In this document: positions 15,956-24,012 of the stretch, in pieces
Layout: each line of letters starts with the position of its first letter
Position numbering within the stretch: position 1 is the first letter of the stretch
Origin: an uncultured Lachnospiraceae bacterium
GTDB lineage: Bacteria; Bacillota; Clostridia; Lachnospirales; Lachnospiraceae
Length of the DNA: 27,576 nucleotides
NCBI GenBank assembly: GCA_910587715.1
Contig: CAJUMV010000051.1
Span: 1 to 27,576 of the forward strand
Direction of reading: 5' to 3'
Translations under genes and position numbers: made by a program
The notes under the pieces: generated by a model
What the model saw: the letters and a program-made list of their open reading frames with translations, nothing else
The model's database searches: none
Told to the model about the DNA's origin: nothing

Positions 15956-16053
15956 TGCGGAGAATGCCGTATTTCAGGCATTCTCCCGCGTGAGACTTAG
16001 AAATTCTTCACGAAGCAGCCCTTGCTGCGAGTGATTAGAATTTCTTCTCACGC
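15956..16053. repeat. Structured intergenic element, copy 2
   Basis: A 98-bp homologue of copy 1, between hflX and the 3' end of hscC. Hairpin A is GGAGAATGCC / GGCATTCTCC (15959-15968, 15977-15986). The long hairpin has GCGTGAGA / TCTCACGC (15988-15995, 16046-16053), a CTT bulge, AGAAATTCT / AGAATTTCT (15999-16007, 16037-16045), CAC/GTG (16009-16011, 16031-16033), tandem GA/GA, and GCAGC / GCTGC. Relative to copy 1 the changes keep pairing at several positions, for example A-T to G-C in hairpin A and AAC/GTT to CAC/GTG. Its last base is the first base of the hscC stop codon on the plus strand. No T-run follows. Confidence 0.85.
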
Positions 16054-17741
16054 TACTCCTCTAATTCTTTCAGGAACTCCCGAAACGCTTCCTTCGCCCG
16101 CTCAATCGTTCCCGGATCATAGCTGTTGAGCGCCTGCTCGTACTTATGAAGCTCCTGGGATATGAGATATCGTTTGTCTCCTAGACTCTCCTCATACATC
16201 CGCTCGCCCATCAGGAGCAGGTATTTATTTTCCTCCCTGTCTCTCGGATGGATTTTTAAATAGGACAGCGTCTCGAACCGCGCCGCAATCTGTTCCGGCG
16301 TCATATCCGCGTTTTTGCCGCCAAAGACCTGCTTCTCCTTCTTTCCGGTAGACACCACCTTTACCTCTACCTCCAGAATGGAATTGATATCATAAGTGTA
16401 GGTCACGTCCACGGCTTCTTCTCCCGCAGGGGCGGGCGGCACCTCTATATTCAGCTCCCCGAGGGAAAGATTATTTTTCGCGAAACGGCTCTCCCCCTGT
16501 AGGACATTGACCCGAATTTTCGTCTGGTCATCCCGCACCGTATAGAGCCGCTCCGTGCGGCTTGCCGGGATAATCGTGTTTCTCTCGATGATGGGGCAGA
16601 ACACACCACTCTCAAAATACCCCTTCTCCCACTCTCTGACGATTTCCGTGCCAAGGGTAAAAGGGCAGACATCCGTGAGAATGACTTCCTTGATTGCCTC
16701 TTTCCGCTCCTTCATGGCGCCCTGAATCGCCGCGCCCAGCGCCACCGCTTCGTCAGGGTTGATATTCGTATCCGGAATCACCCGAAACAGCTTGCTCACG
16801 AACCGGCGGATTACCGGGCTTTTGGTCGCTCCGCCTACCAGCACCACCTTATCGATATCGGCAAGCCGGATATGCGCGTCGGAAAGACTGCGGCGCACGG
16901 GCTGTCTGATTTTTTCTAACAGCTCCTCGCAGGCATTTTCGTAAGCGGAAAGTTCCACCGTGTAAGAAAATGCCTCCTCACCAATCTTGCACTCCATAAC
17001 GGAAGTCTTCCCTTCCGAGAAGCCAATCTTACATTTATCCGCCTGCTTATGGATATGGCGCAGAGTTTTTGCGTCAAGCGCCAACCTGTCAAACTGTGGA
17101 AATTTCTCAAAGAACATTTCCTCCAGCACATTCGTGAAATCCTCGCCGCCGAGGAAATTATCTCCCGCCACGGCGCGCACTTCTAATATACTGTCAATCC
17201 GTTCCAACACGGACACGTCGAAAGTGCCGCCGCCCAGATCAAATACCAGAAACCGCATATGCCCCTGACTTTGATACAATCCGTAGGCAATTGCCGCCGC
17301 CGTCGGCTCGCTGATGATCCGCTCCACCTTAAGCCCGGCAAGCTCCCCCGCCCTTCTGGTGGCGCGCCGTCTCTCGTCGTTGAAATAGGCGGGCACACTG
17401 ATGACAGCTTCCGTCACCGGCTCCCCGAGAAAGTTTTCCGCATCCTCCTTAAGCGCCCGCAGCACAAAGGAAGAAAGCTCCTCCGCCGTAAACGTTTTGT
17501 GCAGCAGATTAAATTTCCTGCCGCTGCCCATATCCCTTTTAAAGACGGAAGCCGCGCTGCCCGGATAGAGAAGCCCTCTCTCCACCGCCAGATCGCCCAC
17601 ATAAATCTGCTCCTCCTCGTCCATGCTCACCACGGAGGGCGTCAGCCGCTTTCCCAGACGGTTCGGTATGATCTGCGGTCCCTCTTCCGTAAAATAAGCC
17701 GCCAGACTGTTTGTCGTTCCCAAATCGATTCCGATAATCAT
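16053..17741 (-). CDS. hscC: Hsp70-family chaperone HscC
   Basis: A 562-residue Hsp70 of the HscC type (E. coli HscC is about 556), shorter than DnaK because the substrate-binding lid is reduced. The ATPase domain is intact: DLGTTNS near residue 6, FKRDMGSGRKFNL, SVPAYFNDERRRATRRAGELAGLKVERIISEPTAAAIAYGLY, FDLGGGTFDVSVLE, GDNFLGGEDF and KVVLVGGATKSPVI. Then VILTDVCPFTLGTEI and a short beta domain with YTYDINSILEVEV. It lies 40 nt downstream of the J-like/TPR gene and is probably co-transcribed with it, so that protein is its likely partner. Hsp70s are normally stimulated by an HPD-bearing J domain, which the neighbour seems to lack. Structured repeat copy 2 adjoins its stop codon. Confidence 0.94.
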   Translation of the reverse strand: MIIGIDLGTTNSLAAYFTEEGPQIIPNRLGKRLTPSVVSMDEEEQIYVGDLAVERGLLYPGSAASVFKRDMGSGRKFNLLHKTFTAEELSSFVLRALKEDAENFLGEPVTEAVISVPAYFNDERRRATRRAGELAGLKVERIISEPTAAAIAYGLYQSQGHMRFLVFDLGGGTFDVSVLERIDSILEVRAVAGDNFLGGEDFTNVLEEMFFEKFPQFDRLALDAKTLRHIHKQADKCKIGFSEGKTSVMECKIGEEAFSYTVELSAYENACEELLEKIRQPVRRSLSDAHIRLADIDKVVLVGGATKSPVIRRFVSKLFRVIPDTNINPDEAVALGAAIQGAMKERKEAIKEVILTDVCPFTLGTEIVREWEKGYFESGVFCPIIERNTIIPASRTERLYTVRDDQTKIRVNVLQGESRFAKNNLSLGELNIEVPPAPAGEEAVDVTYTYDINSILEVEVKVVSTGKKEKQVFGGKNADMTPEQIAARFETLSYLKIHPRDREENKYLLLMGERMYEESLGDKRYLISQELHKYEQALNSYDPGTIERAKEAFREFLKELEE

Positions 17742-17781
17742 ATTTGCTCAAATCCCTTCGCACGTTCTATTTTCAGCTCTC

Positions 17782-20700
17782 TTATTTCACAGGACCCGTT
17801 TTCTTGTGAAACAGCCGCTCCATAACTCCCTGCCACTGCCCGGCGCCCTGCGTTTTCCCCGTACCCTTCGACTGCGCGTGCCCACTGTCGCCGCTTTGTA
17901 TTTTTTCCAACAGGAACTTTGCTTCCAGCAAGACAGCCCCATATCTTACAGATGCCTCCTCAAACTGCGCCGCCGCCTTCTCAAATTCCCCTTCACTGTA
18001 ATAATAGCAGCCAAGCCAGAGAGAAGACTCAAAACATTTTTTATAGGCACAGGCGGCACAGGGCTTAAGCTGTTCCATCCGCTCGAAAATGCCTTTCGCC
18101 TTTTCCTTCTCCCCGAGCGCCAGGTAACACCATGCGAGCCATCCGCTCTGCACAGGGGCATATTTGGCATAAGTCAGATAATCTTCCTCTTTTACACTAC
18201 ACTGTGCAAGTCGATCCAGCGCTTTTTTCGCCCAGCGTGCCGCTTCCTCGCGCTGCCCTGCCATATAATAGCTTTTCGCGATACGCCATTCCACCCTGAA
18301 TTTTTGACGGTTGTCCTCGTAAAGTGTCGCCGCTTCCTGATACTTTTTTGCCGCTTTCCCGTATTCCGCCACGTCCACCAAAACGCCGGCCCACTCCTGA
18401 TACAGCTTCGCAAGCTCCTGTCTGTCCGCCGCCCGCTTGAAATACGAGCGCTTCGCGTCATCGAAAACAGCCAGCCCTTCCTCCGTCTTTCCCATCTCAA
18501 TCAACGTTTCGGCGATACTGCAGTAATAATCCTCGCTGTCTCCCAACTGCTTCCGTCTCTCCTCCTGCAGCCGCAAAGCCTCCTCCAGACGCTTCGTCCT
18601 TACATAACAGGTGGTCAGCGTATCCCACAAAGTACTGTCCGCCGGAAAAATCGCCAGACCCTCTCTGCAGCAGGCAATCGCCTTCTCGTAGTCTCCCATT
18701 TTCCAAAGGCACTCCGCCATGCCGCGATATCCTTTAGCGGACGTGTCCTTTTCTGCCATCGTTTCCACCGCACGCTTGTAGGCTTCATATCCTTTTTCAT
18801 ACTGCAAGGCATTGGTGTAGGTAATGCCGATATTCTGCCAGAGAATATAAATCTCATCCTCCGGAACGGTCCCGGCCGCAAGAGCCGCTTCATAGTCCGC
18901 CACGGCAAGCGCCGTCTCCATCGCATCCTCATACAGATTGCCCCTGTCCCAGAGGCGGTATCCCCGGTTTTCGGTAATTTCCATCTGCTTATTGATATAA
19001 TACATCGCTTTATCGTAATAATCCCGCTTATACTCCAAATCGTACAGCTTCTCATAGCACCGGTAAAGCCTTAAATTCACATCCCGATAAGTCTCGTCCT
19101 GCTCCACCGCTTTCATAAAGTAAGCCGCCGCCTGCTGCCAGTCCTCCTCCATCTGACAGCAGACGCCCATCCCGAAATAGTATTCCGTGTGATGGTAAAC
19201 CTCCTCCAGCCGTTTATACTGCACAAGCGCCTTGTCATACTGTCCCGAATCCCGCAGGAGATTGCCCAGCACCAGCGCATAATAAGGCTCCTGCGGGTCT
19301 AACCTCATTGCCTGCTGCACAAGCTCGATTGCCGTATCAAGCTTCTCCTCCCCCTCAAACAAAAGTCCTTTCTCAAAGAGAAGCTCCGCGCGGTCAAGGG
19401 AATCCCTGTCCTCCGCCGCCTTTTTTTCGTCTTCCTTGGCCGCTTCCTCCGTCTCCTTTAGCAGCGCGTTCACTATTTCCAAAGGACGCTTACGCCCCTC
19501 CGCATCCTCCGAGAGCATCCGCAGAATCTTCGCTTCCTGAAAACGCAGCCTTTTGGAAAACGCCACCTGATTGTCTCTGGCTCTTTCTATGACGCCCAGC
19601 GCATCCTTGTACTGATTATAGTCATAAAAAATCATAGCCGCATAAAGGTAAGGTCTGTCAAAACCCGCGTACAGCTCTATGGCGCGATAATAATCGTCCA
19701 CTACCTGCTGCGCCTTTCTCATATGATAGCACGCTTCCTGTCTGACCAGATAGGCAGGATAAAACCCATCATCCGCCTCCAGAATCTCGTCACAGATTTC
19801 TGTAGACTTTTCGTATTCCTTTAAAGAAAGATACCTGTCCGCCAGATAATAGTTACAGTCGATGCGTACTCTCGCGTCCGGCTCCATCTCAATAGCCGTC
19901 TTCGTCTCCCGCTCTCCTTCTTCCGGATGATCGGTACAGAAATAGCAGACGCCGAGAAGACGATGGCTCTGCGATGCCTTTGACGCCTTCTTCTCCGCTT
20001 CATCCGCATTTTTTTCCACGCATTTCAAGTGCGCCTGATAAACGGGAATTGCCTCCTGATAACGTTCCAATCGGTAAAGGCTCCATGCCTTTAGCTCAAG
20101 ACCGTCCTCCTCTGCCTCCAGTTCGCCATCCTCCGACAGCAGGGTGAGAATATCCTCATACCGCTCCAGATCAAACAGCCGCCATCCCAGAAACGAGCGC
20201 AGCTCCTTCCCGGAAAGCTCTTCGTATGTCCCGCCTTCATCAAGCATCTTTCGCAGTATGGGAACCAGCTCATTGTCAATCTGTTTCTGCAGCGTTTGCA
20301 GCTCCTCATCCCGCCTGTTCACCTTAATCAGCTCATCCACGTATTTGCCCGCCTGGTACCAGCTTTTTTGCTCTACGAGATGGTGCATGGCAAAATATTT
20401 TGCCATATAATAATCCGGCTCCTCGGAAAGTACCGCCTCCCACTGTGCGAAGCCTTTTTCCTTATCCCCCGTATCATAAAAGATTTTTCCCGTCCACACC
20501 CGTACATAACCGTCTTCCGAGTATTTTTCTATCAGTCTCTCCGCCAGCCTGCGCCCTTTCTCACATTCTTCTTCACGAATATACAGGCGCAGCCGCTCCA
20601 CATCCTCATAAGGATGGTAAACGCCATACCTTTTCATATCCGAAAGGCTCTGGGAAACGCCTTCCGTTTCGTCATCCTCCAATCGGTTTTTCGTCCGAAA

Positions 20701-21279
20701 ATACTCCCTGATATAGTCGTCCGTCTCCTCGTCGCTCTCCGGCAGATAACCGTCCTGCATCTCGAACAGACCGTAGTCAAGAAAATCCTCCGTATCCACA
20801 TGGTACTCGATATGCTTCAAAAAATTGACCGGAAGCTCTTCTTTGAGCGCATCAAAATCCTCCATCACATGAAATGCCTGATCTACGGCGCGCCACACCG
20901 TCTGCGGCAGGAAAGAATGCCCGGTAAGAAAACCGAGAAGCTGGCTTCTTGCATCCAGAAACGTGTCCAGACTTACACAGACAGGCTCTTCAAAAAGCGC
21001 CTGCCAATTCTCTACGTCCCTGCGCAAAAGAATATTCCGGTAGATTTCCCGCACGCGCTGTATCCATTGCCCGACCTCTCCCTGCGGCACATCCTCCTCT
21101 TCCTCCTGCTGCCTTGTAAAGCGAAGCGCTTCCTCATAAGCCTCCCGCAGGCGCTTAAAGCCCTCGGCATCGTCCTCCGGATTCGTGTCCTTTAAAAGCG
21201 TAAGATAACGCTGCCTGATTTGCGCTTCTTCCTTTGTCTCCGAAAGTCCCAAAATCTGAAATGCCAGTTTTTTATCCAT
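17782..21279 (-). CDS. Large TPR protein with an N-terminal J-like domain lacking HPD
   Basis: A 1165-residue protein. Residues about 3-53 have the J-domain helix pattern (LAFQILGLSETKEEAQIRQRYLTLL ... FKRLREAYEEALRF). The HPD loop that should sit between these helices is missing; the segment reads LKDTNPEDD (29-37), shorter than YHPDKNPDD by about three residues. Then come many TPR-like repeats, recognisable by Y-A-L/Y-x-A patterns (for example QYDKALVQYKRLEEVY, DYEKAIACCREGLAIFPAD). There are also acidic/Lys-Glu linkers and a C-terminal C-A-A-C-A-Y-K-K-C cluster. It is probably cytoplasmic. The start at 21279 has AAGGAG 11 nt upstream; an ATG at 21306 is in frame. It precedes hscC by 40 nt. 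It may be an HscC co-chaperone or substrate scaffold; no function is proven. Confidence 0.85.
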   Translation of the reverse strand: MDKKLAFQILGLSETKEEAQIRQRYLTLLKDTNPEDDAEGFKRLREAYEEALRFTRQQEEEEDVPQGEVGQWIQRVREIYRNILLRRDVENWQALFEEPVCVSLDTFLDARSQLLGFLTGHSFLPQTVWRAVDQAFHVMEDFDALKEELPVNFLKHIEYHVDTEDFLDYGLFEMQDGYLPESDEETDDYIREYFRTKNRLEDDETEGVSQSLSDMKRYGVYHPYEDVERLRLYIREEECEKGRRLAERLIEKYSEDGYVRVWTGKIFYDTGDKEKGFAQWEAVLSEEPDYYMAKYFAMHHLVEQKSWYQAGKYVDELIKVNRRDEELQTLQKQIDNELVPILRKMLDEGGTYEELSGKELRSFLGWRLFDLERYEDILTLLSEDGELEAEEDGLELKAWSLYRLERYQEAIPVYQAHLKCVEKNADEAEKKASKASQSHRLLGVCYFCTDHPEEGERETKTAIEMEPDARVRIDCNYYLADRYLSLKEYEKSTEICDEILEADDGFYPAYLVRQEACYHMRKAQQVVDDYYRAIELYAGFDRPYLYAAMIFYDYNQYKDALGVIERARDNQVAFSKRLRFQEAKILRMLSEDAEGRKRPLEIVNALLKETEEAAKEDEKKAAEDRDSLDRAELLFEKGLLFEGEEKLDTAIELVQQAMRLDPQEPYYALVLGNLLRDSGQYDKALVQYKRLEEVYHHTEYYFGMGVCCQMEEDWQQAAAYFMKAVEQDETYRDVNLRLYRCYEKLYDLEYKRDYYDKAMYYINKQMEITENRGYRLWDRGNLYEDAMETALAVADYEAALAAGTVPEDEIYILWQNIGITYTNALQYEKGYEAYKRAVETMAEKDTSAKGYRGMAECLWKMGDYEKAIACCREGLAIFPADSTLWDTLTTCYVRTKRLEEALRLQEERRKQLGDSEDYYCSIAETLIEMGKTEEGLAVFDDAKRSYFKRAADRQELAKLYQEWAGVLVDVAEYGKAAKKYQEAATLYEDNRQKFRVEWRIAKSYYMAGQREEAARWAKKALDRLAQCSVKEEDYLTYAKYAPVQSGWLAWCYLALGEKEKAKGIFERMEQLKPCAACAYKKCFESSLWLGCYYYSEGEFEKAAAQFEEASVRYGAVLLEAKFLLEKIQSGDSGHAQSKGTGKTQGAGQWQGVMERLFHKKTGPVK

Positions 21280-21319
21280 AACTATGCCGCTCCTTTTCCC
21301 GCGCATAAGAAATAGAGTA

Positions 21320-21356
21320 AAAAGGCTTCCTCCCCGTTCAAAGAAGAAAGCCTTTT
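21320..21356 (-). terminator. Intrinsic terminator of glgP
   Basis: A 9-bp AAAAGGCTT / AAGCCTTTT stem (21348-21356, 21320-21328) with a run of Ts at the 3' end on the minus strand. It lies about 20 nt past the glgP stop codon and 40 nt upstream of the J-like/TPR start. Confidence 0.75.
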
Positions 21357-21374
21357 CTTACCCTCTTATCCGTT

Positions 21375-23897
21375 CTATTTCAGCGGTTTTCTCACCGCCG
21401 AAGCCATTGAAGCCGTCGTCACAGGCTCTTTTGGCAGCACCACCTTGTCGAGCTTCCAGATATCATCCACATACTCCTGAATGGTTCTGTCGGAAGTGAA
21501 TTTGCCGGAACATGCCACATTTAAAATCGCACTCTTTGCCCAGCCCTTTTCGTCCCGATAAGCCTTCTCCACTTTTTTCTGCGCTTCCGCATAAGCCTTG
21601 AAATCCTTCAAAATAAAGTACGTGTCCGCTTTCGCCGTGCTCTGCGTATTTAACAGAGAGTTATACAGGGAGCGGAACAGGTCCGGATCTCCCGGCGCAT
21701 AAGTGCCGTTGATGAGCTGCATCAGCACCTTTCTCACATCGGGGTCGTTATTGAAGATTTCGGTGGGGTCATAGCCGCCGTAATTTTCATAGCGGATAAC
21801 CTCGTCGGAGGATAAGCCGAAAATAAACGCGTTCTCCTCACCCACTTCCTCCACAATCTCCACGTTCGCGCCGTCCATGGTGCCAATCGTCAGCGCGCCG
21901 TTTAACATAAACTTCATGTTGCCCGTACCGGACGCTTCCTTGCTTGCCGTAGAAATCTGTTCGGACACATCCGCCGCAGCAAAGATAATCTCCGCGTTGG
22001 ACACACGGTAGTTCTCGATAAACACCACCTTAATCTTCCCGTTAATCGCCGGATCGTTATTGACTACATCCGCCACGGAATTAATCAGTTTGATGGTCAG
22101 CTTCGCGTTCTGGTAGCCTGCAGCCGCTTTCGCACCGAAAATAAAGGTTCTCGGATAGAAGTCCATATCCGGATGCTCTTTCAGCTCGTTGTAGAGATAC
22201 ATCACATGCAGGATATTTAAGAGCTGTCTCTTGTACTCGTGCAGACGCTTTACCTGTACATCAAAGATGGAACGGGGGTCTACCTCAATGCCGTTGTGCT
22301 CCCTAATATACTGCGCCAGCCGTACCTTGTTCTGATATTTGATATTCAGGAACTCCTGCTGCGCTTTGGCATCGTCCGCGTATATTTTCAGCCTGCCAAT
22401 CTGTGGCAGATCCGTAATCCAGTCATCGCCCACATGAGCCGTCACCCAATCCGCCAGAAGCGGGTTCGCGTGCAGGAGGAATCTTCTCTGGGTAATGCCG
22501 TTTGTCTTGTTGTTGAACTTCTCGGGCATCATCTCATAGAAATCCTTCAGCTCCTGATTCTTTAAGATTTCCGTATGTAATCTTGCCACGCCGTTCACAG
22601 AGTAGCCTGCCGCAATCGCCAAATGCGCCATCTTCACCTGCCCGTCATAGATAATCGCCATCTTCCTGACTTTCTCGTGGTTGCCGGGATACATCTGCTC
22701 GATTCTCGCGATAAAGCGACGGTTGATCTCCTCTACGATCTGATATACTCTCGGAAGCAGTCTCGAAAACAGCTCGATAGGCCATTTTTCCAGCGCTTCC
22801 GACATGATTGTATGGTTCGTATAAGCACAGGTTTTCGTGGTCACTTCCCATGCTTCATCCCATGTCAGATAATGTTCATCCATCAGAATACGCATCAGCT
22901 CCGCTACGGCAACGGTAGGATGGGTATCATTCAACTGGAAGGTCACCTTCTCGTGGAACTTCCTGATGTCGTCATGATTTCTCATATACTTCGCCACTGC
23001 CGTCTGCACCGACGCGGAGATGAAGAAATACTGCTGTTTTAAGCGGAGTTCCTTGCCTGCATAGTGATTGTCGTTAGGATAGAGCACTTCCACGATATTT
23101 CTCGCCAGATTCTCCTGCTCCACCGCTTTCTGATAATCGCCCTTGTCAAAGGAGTCGAGCTGGAAGCAGTTCACCGGCTCCGCATCCCAGATACGCAGGG
23201 TATTGACAATACCGCTGCCATAACCCACAACCGGCAGGTCATAGGGAATCGCCGTTACCGCCTGATAACCCTCCTGCTTGAAATTGCTCCTGCCGTTCTC
23301 GTCCACATAAACATTCACATAGCCACCGAAACGTACTTCCTTCGCGTACTCTGGTCTGCGCAGCTCGAAAGGATTGCCGTCCTTGAGCCAGTTATCCGGC
23401 ACCTCCACCTGGTAACCATCGCGAATCTCCTGCTTAAACATACCGTAGCGGTAGCGGATGCCACAGCCATAAGCTTCATAGCCGAGCGTTGCCAGAGAAT
23501 CAAGGAAACATGCCGCCAGACGACCTAAGCCCCCATTTCCAAGCGCTGCGTCAGGCTCCTGATCCTCCACCACGTTGATATCGATGCCGAGCTCTGCGAG
23601 CGCCTTCTCGAACGCTTTATATGCCTGCAGATTGATCATATTGTTACCGAGCGCCCTGCCCATCAGAAATTCCATGGACAGATAATAAACCATTTTCGGA
23701 TCCTGTCTCTCGAACTCTTTCTGTGACTTTAACCACTGATCCACTATGGCATCCTTAACCGCGTAGGATACCGCCTGAAAAATCTGCTGGTCAGATGCTT
23801 CCTCCAGCGTCTTTCTGTAAAGGGTTTTTACATTGTATAGGACGCTCCTCTTAAAAAGCTCTGTATCAAAAGTTGCTGCCGGTGCTTTTGTTATCAT
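21375..23897 (-). CDS. glgP: Glycogen/maltodextrin phosphorylase
   Basis: A 840-residue PLP enzyme that phosphorolyses alpha-1,4-glucans to glucose-1-phosphate in the cytoplasm. Typical GT35 segments are KMVYYLSMEFLMGRALGNN, DAALGNGGLGRLAACFLDSLATL, GYGIRYRYGMF-like YGCGIRYRYGMFKQ, FQLNDTHPTVAVAELMRIL, FDVQVKRLHEYKRQLLNILH and the PLP-lysine block EASGTGNMKFMLNGALTIGT (about residue 650-670). The length is normal for the bacterial enzyme. No catalytic residue appears lost. AGGAGG precedes the ATG. It has its own promoter at 23952-23980 and terminator, so it is likely a single-gene unit. It could prefer maltodextrin over glycogen; sequence alone does not decide this. Confidence 0.96.
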   Translation of the reverse strand: MITKAPAATFDTELFKRSVLYNVKTLYRKTLEEASDQQIFQAVSYAVKDAIVDQWLKSQKEFERQDPKMVYYLSMEFLMGRALGNNMINLQAYKAFEKALAELGIDINVVEDQEPDAALGNGGLGRLAACFLDSLATLGYEAYGCGIRYRYGMFKQEIRDGYQVEVPDNWLKDGNPFELRRPEYAKEVRFGGYVNVYVDENGRSNFKQEGYQAVTAIPYDLPVVGYGSGIVNTLRIWDAEPVNCFQLDSFDKGDYQKAVEQENLARNIVEVLYPNDNHYAGKELRLKQQYFFISASVQTAVAKYMRNHDDIRKFHEKVTFQLNDTHPTVAVAELMRILMDEHYLTWDEAWEVTTKTCAYTNHTIMSEALEKWPIELFSRLLPRVYQIVEEINRRFIARIEQMYPGNHEKVRKMAIIYDGQVKMAHLAIAAGYSVNGVARLHTEILKNQELKDFYEMMPEKFNNKTNGITQRRFLLHANPLLADWVTAHVGDDWITDLPQIGRLKIYADDAKAQQEFLNIKYQNKVRLAQYIREHNGIEVDPRSIFDVQVKRLHEYKRQLLNILHVMYLYNELKEHPDMDFYPRTFIFGAKAAAGYQNAKLTIKLINSVADVVNNDPAINGKIKVVFIENYRVSNAEIIFAAADVSEQISTASKEASGTGNMKFMLNGALTIGTMDGANVEIVEEVGEENAFIFGLSSDEVIRYENYGGYDPTEIFNNDPDVRKVLMQLINGTYAPGDPDLFRSLYNSLLNTQSTAKADTYFILKDFKAYAEAQKKVEKAYRDEKGWAKSAILNVACSGKFTSDRTIQEYVDDIWKLDKVVLPKEPVTTASMASAVRKPLK

Positions 23898-23951
23898 CTC
23901 TTTCCTCCTCGTTATCCCTGCTGTCAGACAAGTTTACTTACATTCCTTTTT

Positions 23952-23980
23952 ATTATAGCCTGTATTTTGACTTTTGACCA
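23952..23980 (-). promoter_or_regulatory. Predicted sigma-A promoter of glgP
   Basis: TGGTCA (23975-23980) and a perfect TATAAT (23952-23957) on the minus strand with a 17-nt spacer. It lies about 55 bp upstream of the glgP start. Confidence 0.55.
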
Positions 23981-24012
23981 TAAGCAATGTACGCAAAATG
24001 TGTTTTTTTTGC

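Noticed and set aside
20296..21195. 299-residue plus-strand open frame antisense to the J-like/TPR gene
   Set aside because: Composition is that of a mirrored Glu/Lys-rich coding sequence, with no domain and no ribosome site.
23985..24012. GCAAAA / TTTTGC hairpin after ileS as a terminator
   Set aside because: The stem is AT-rich and weak and no T-run follows on the minus strand.
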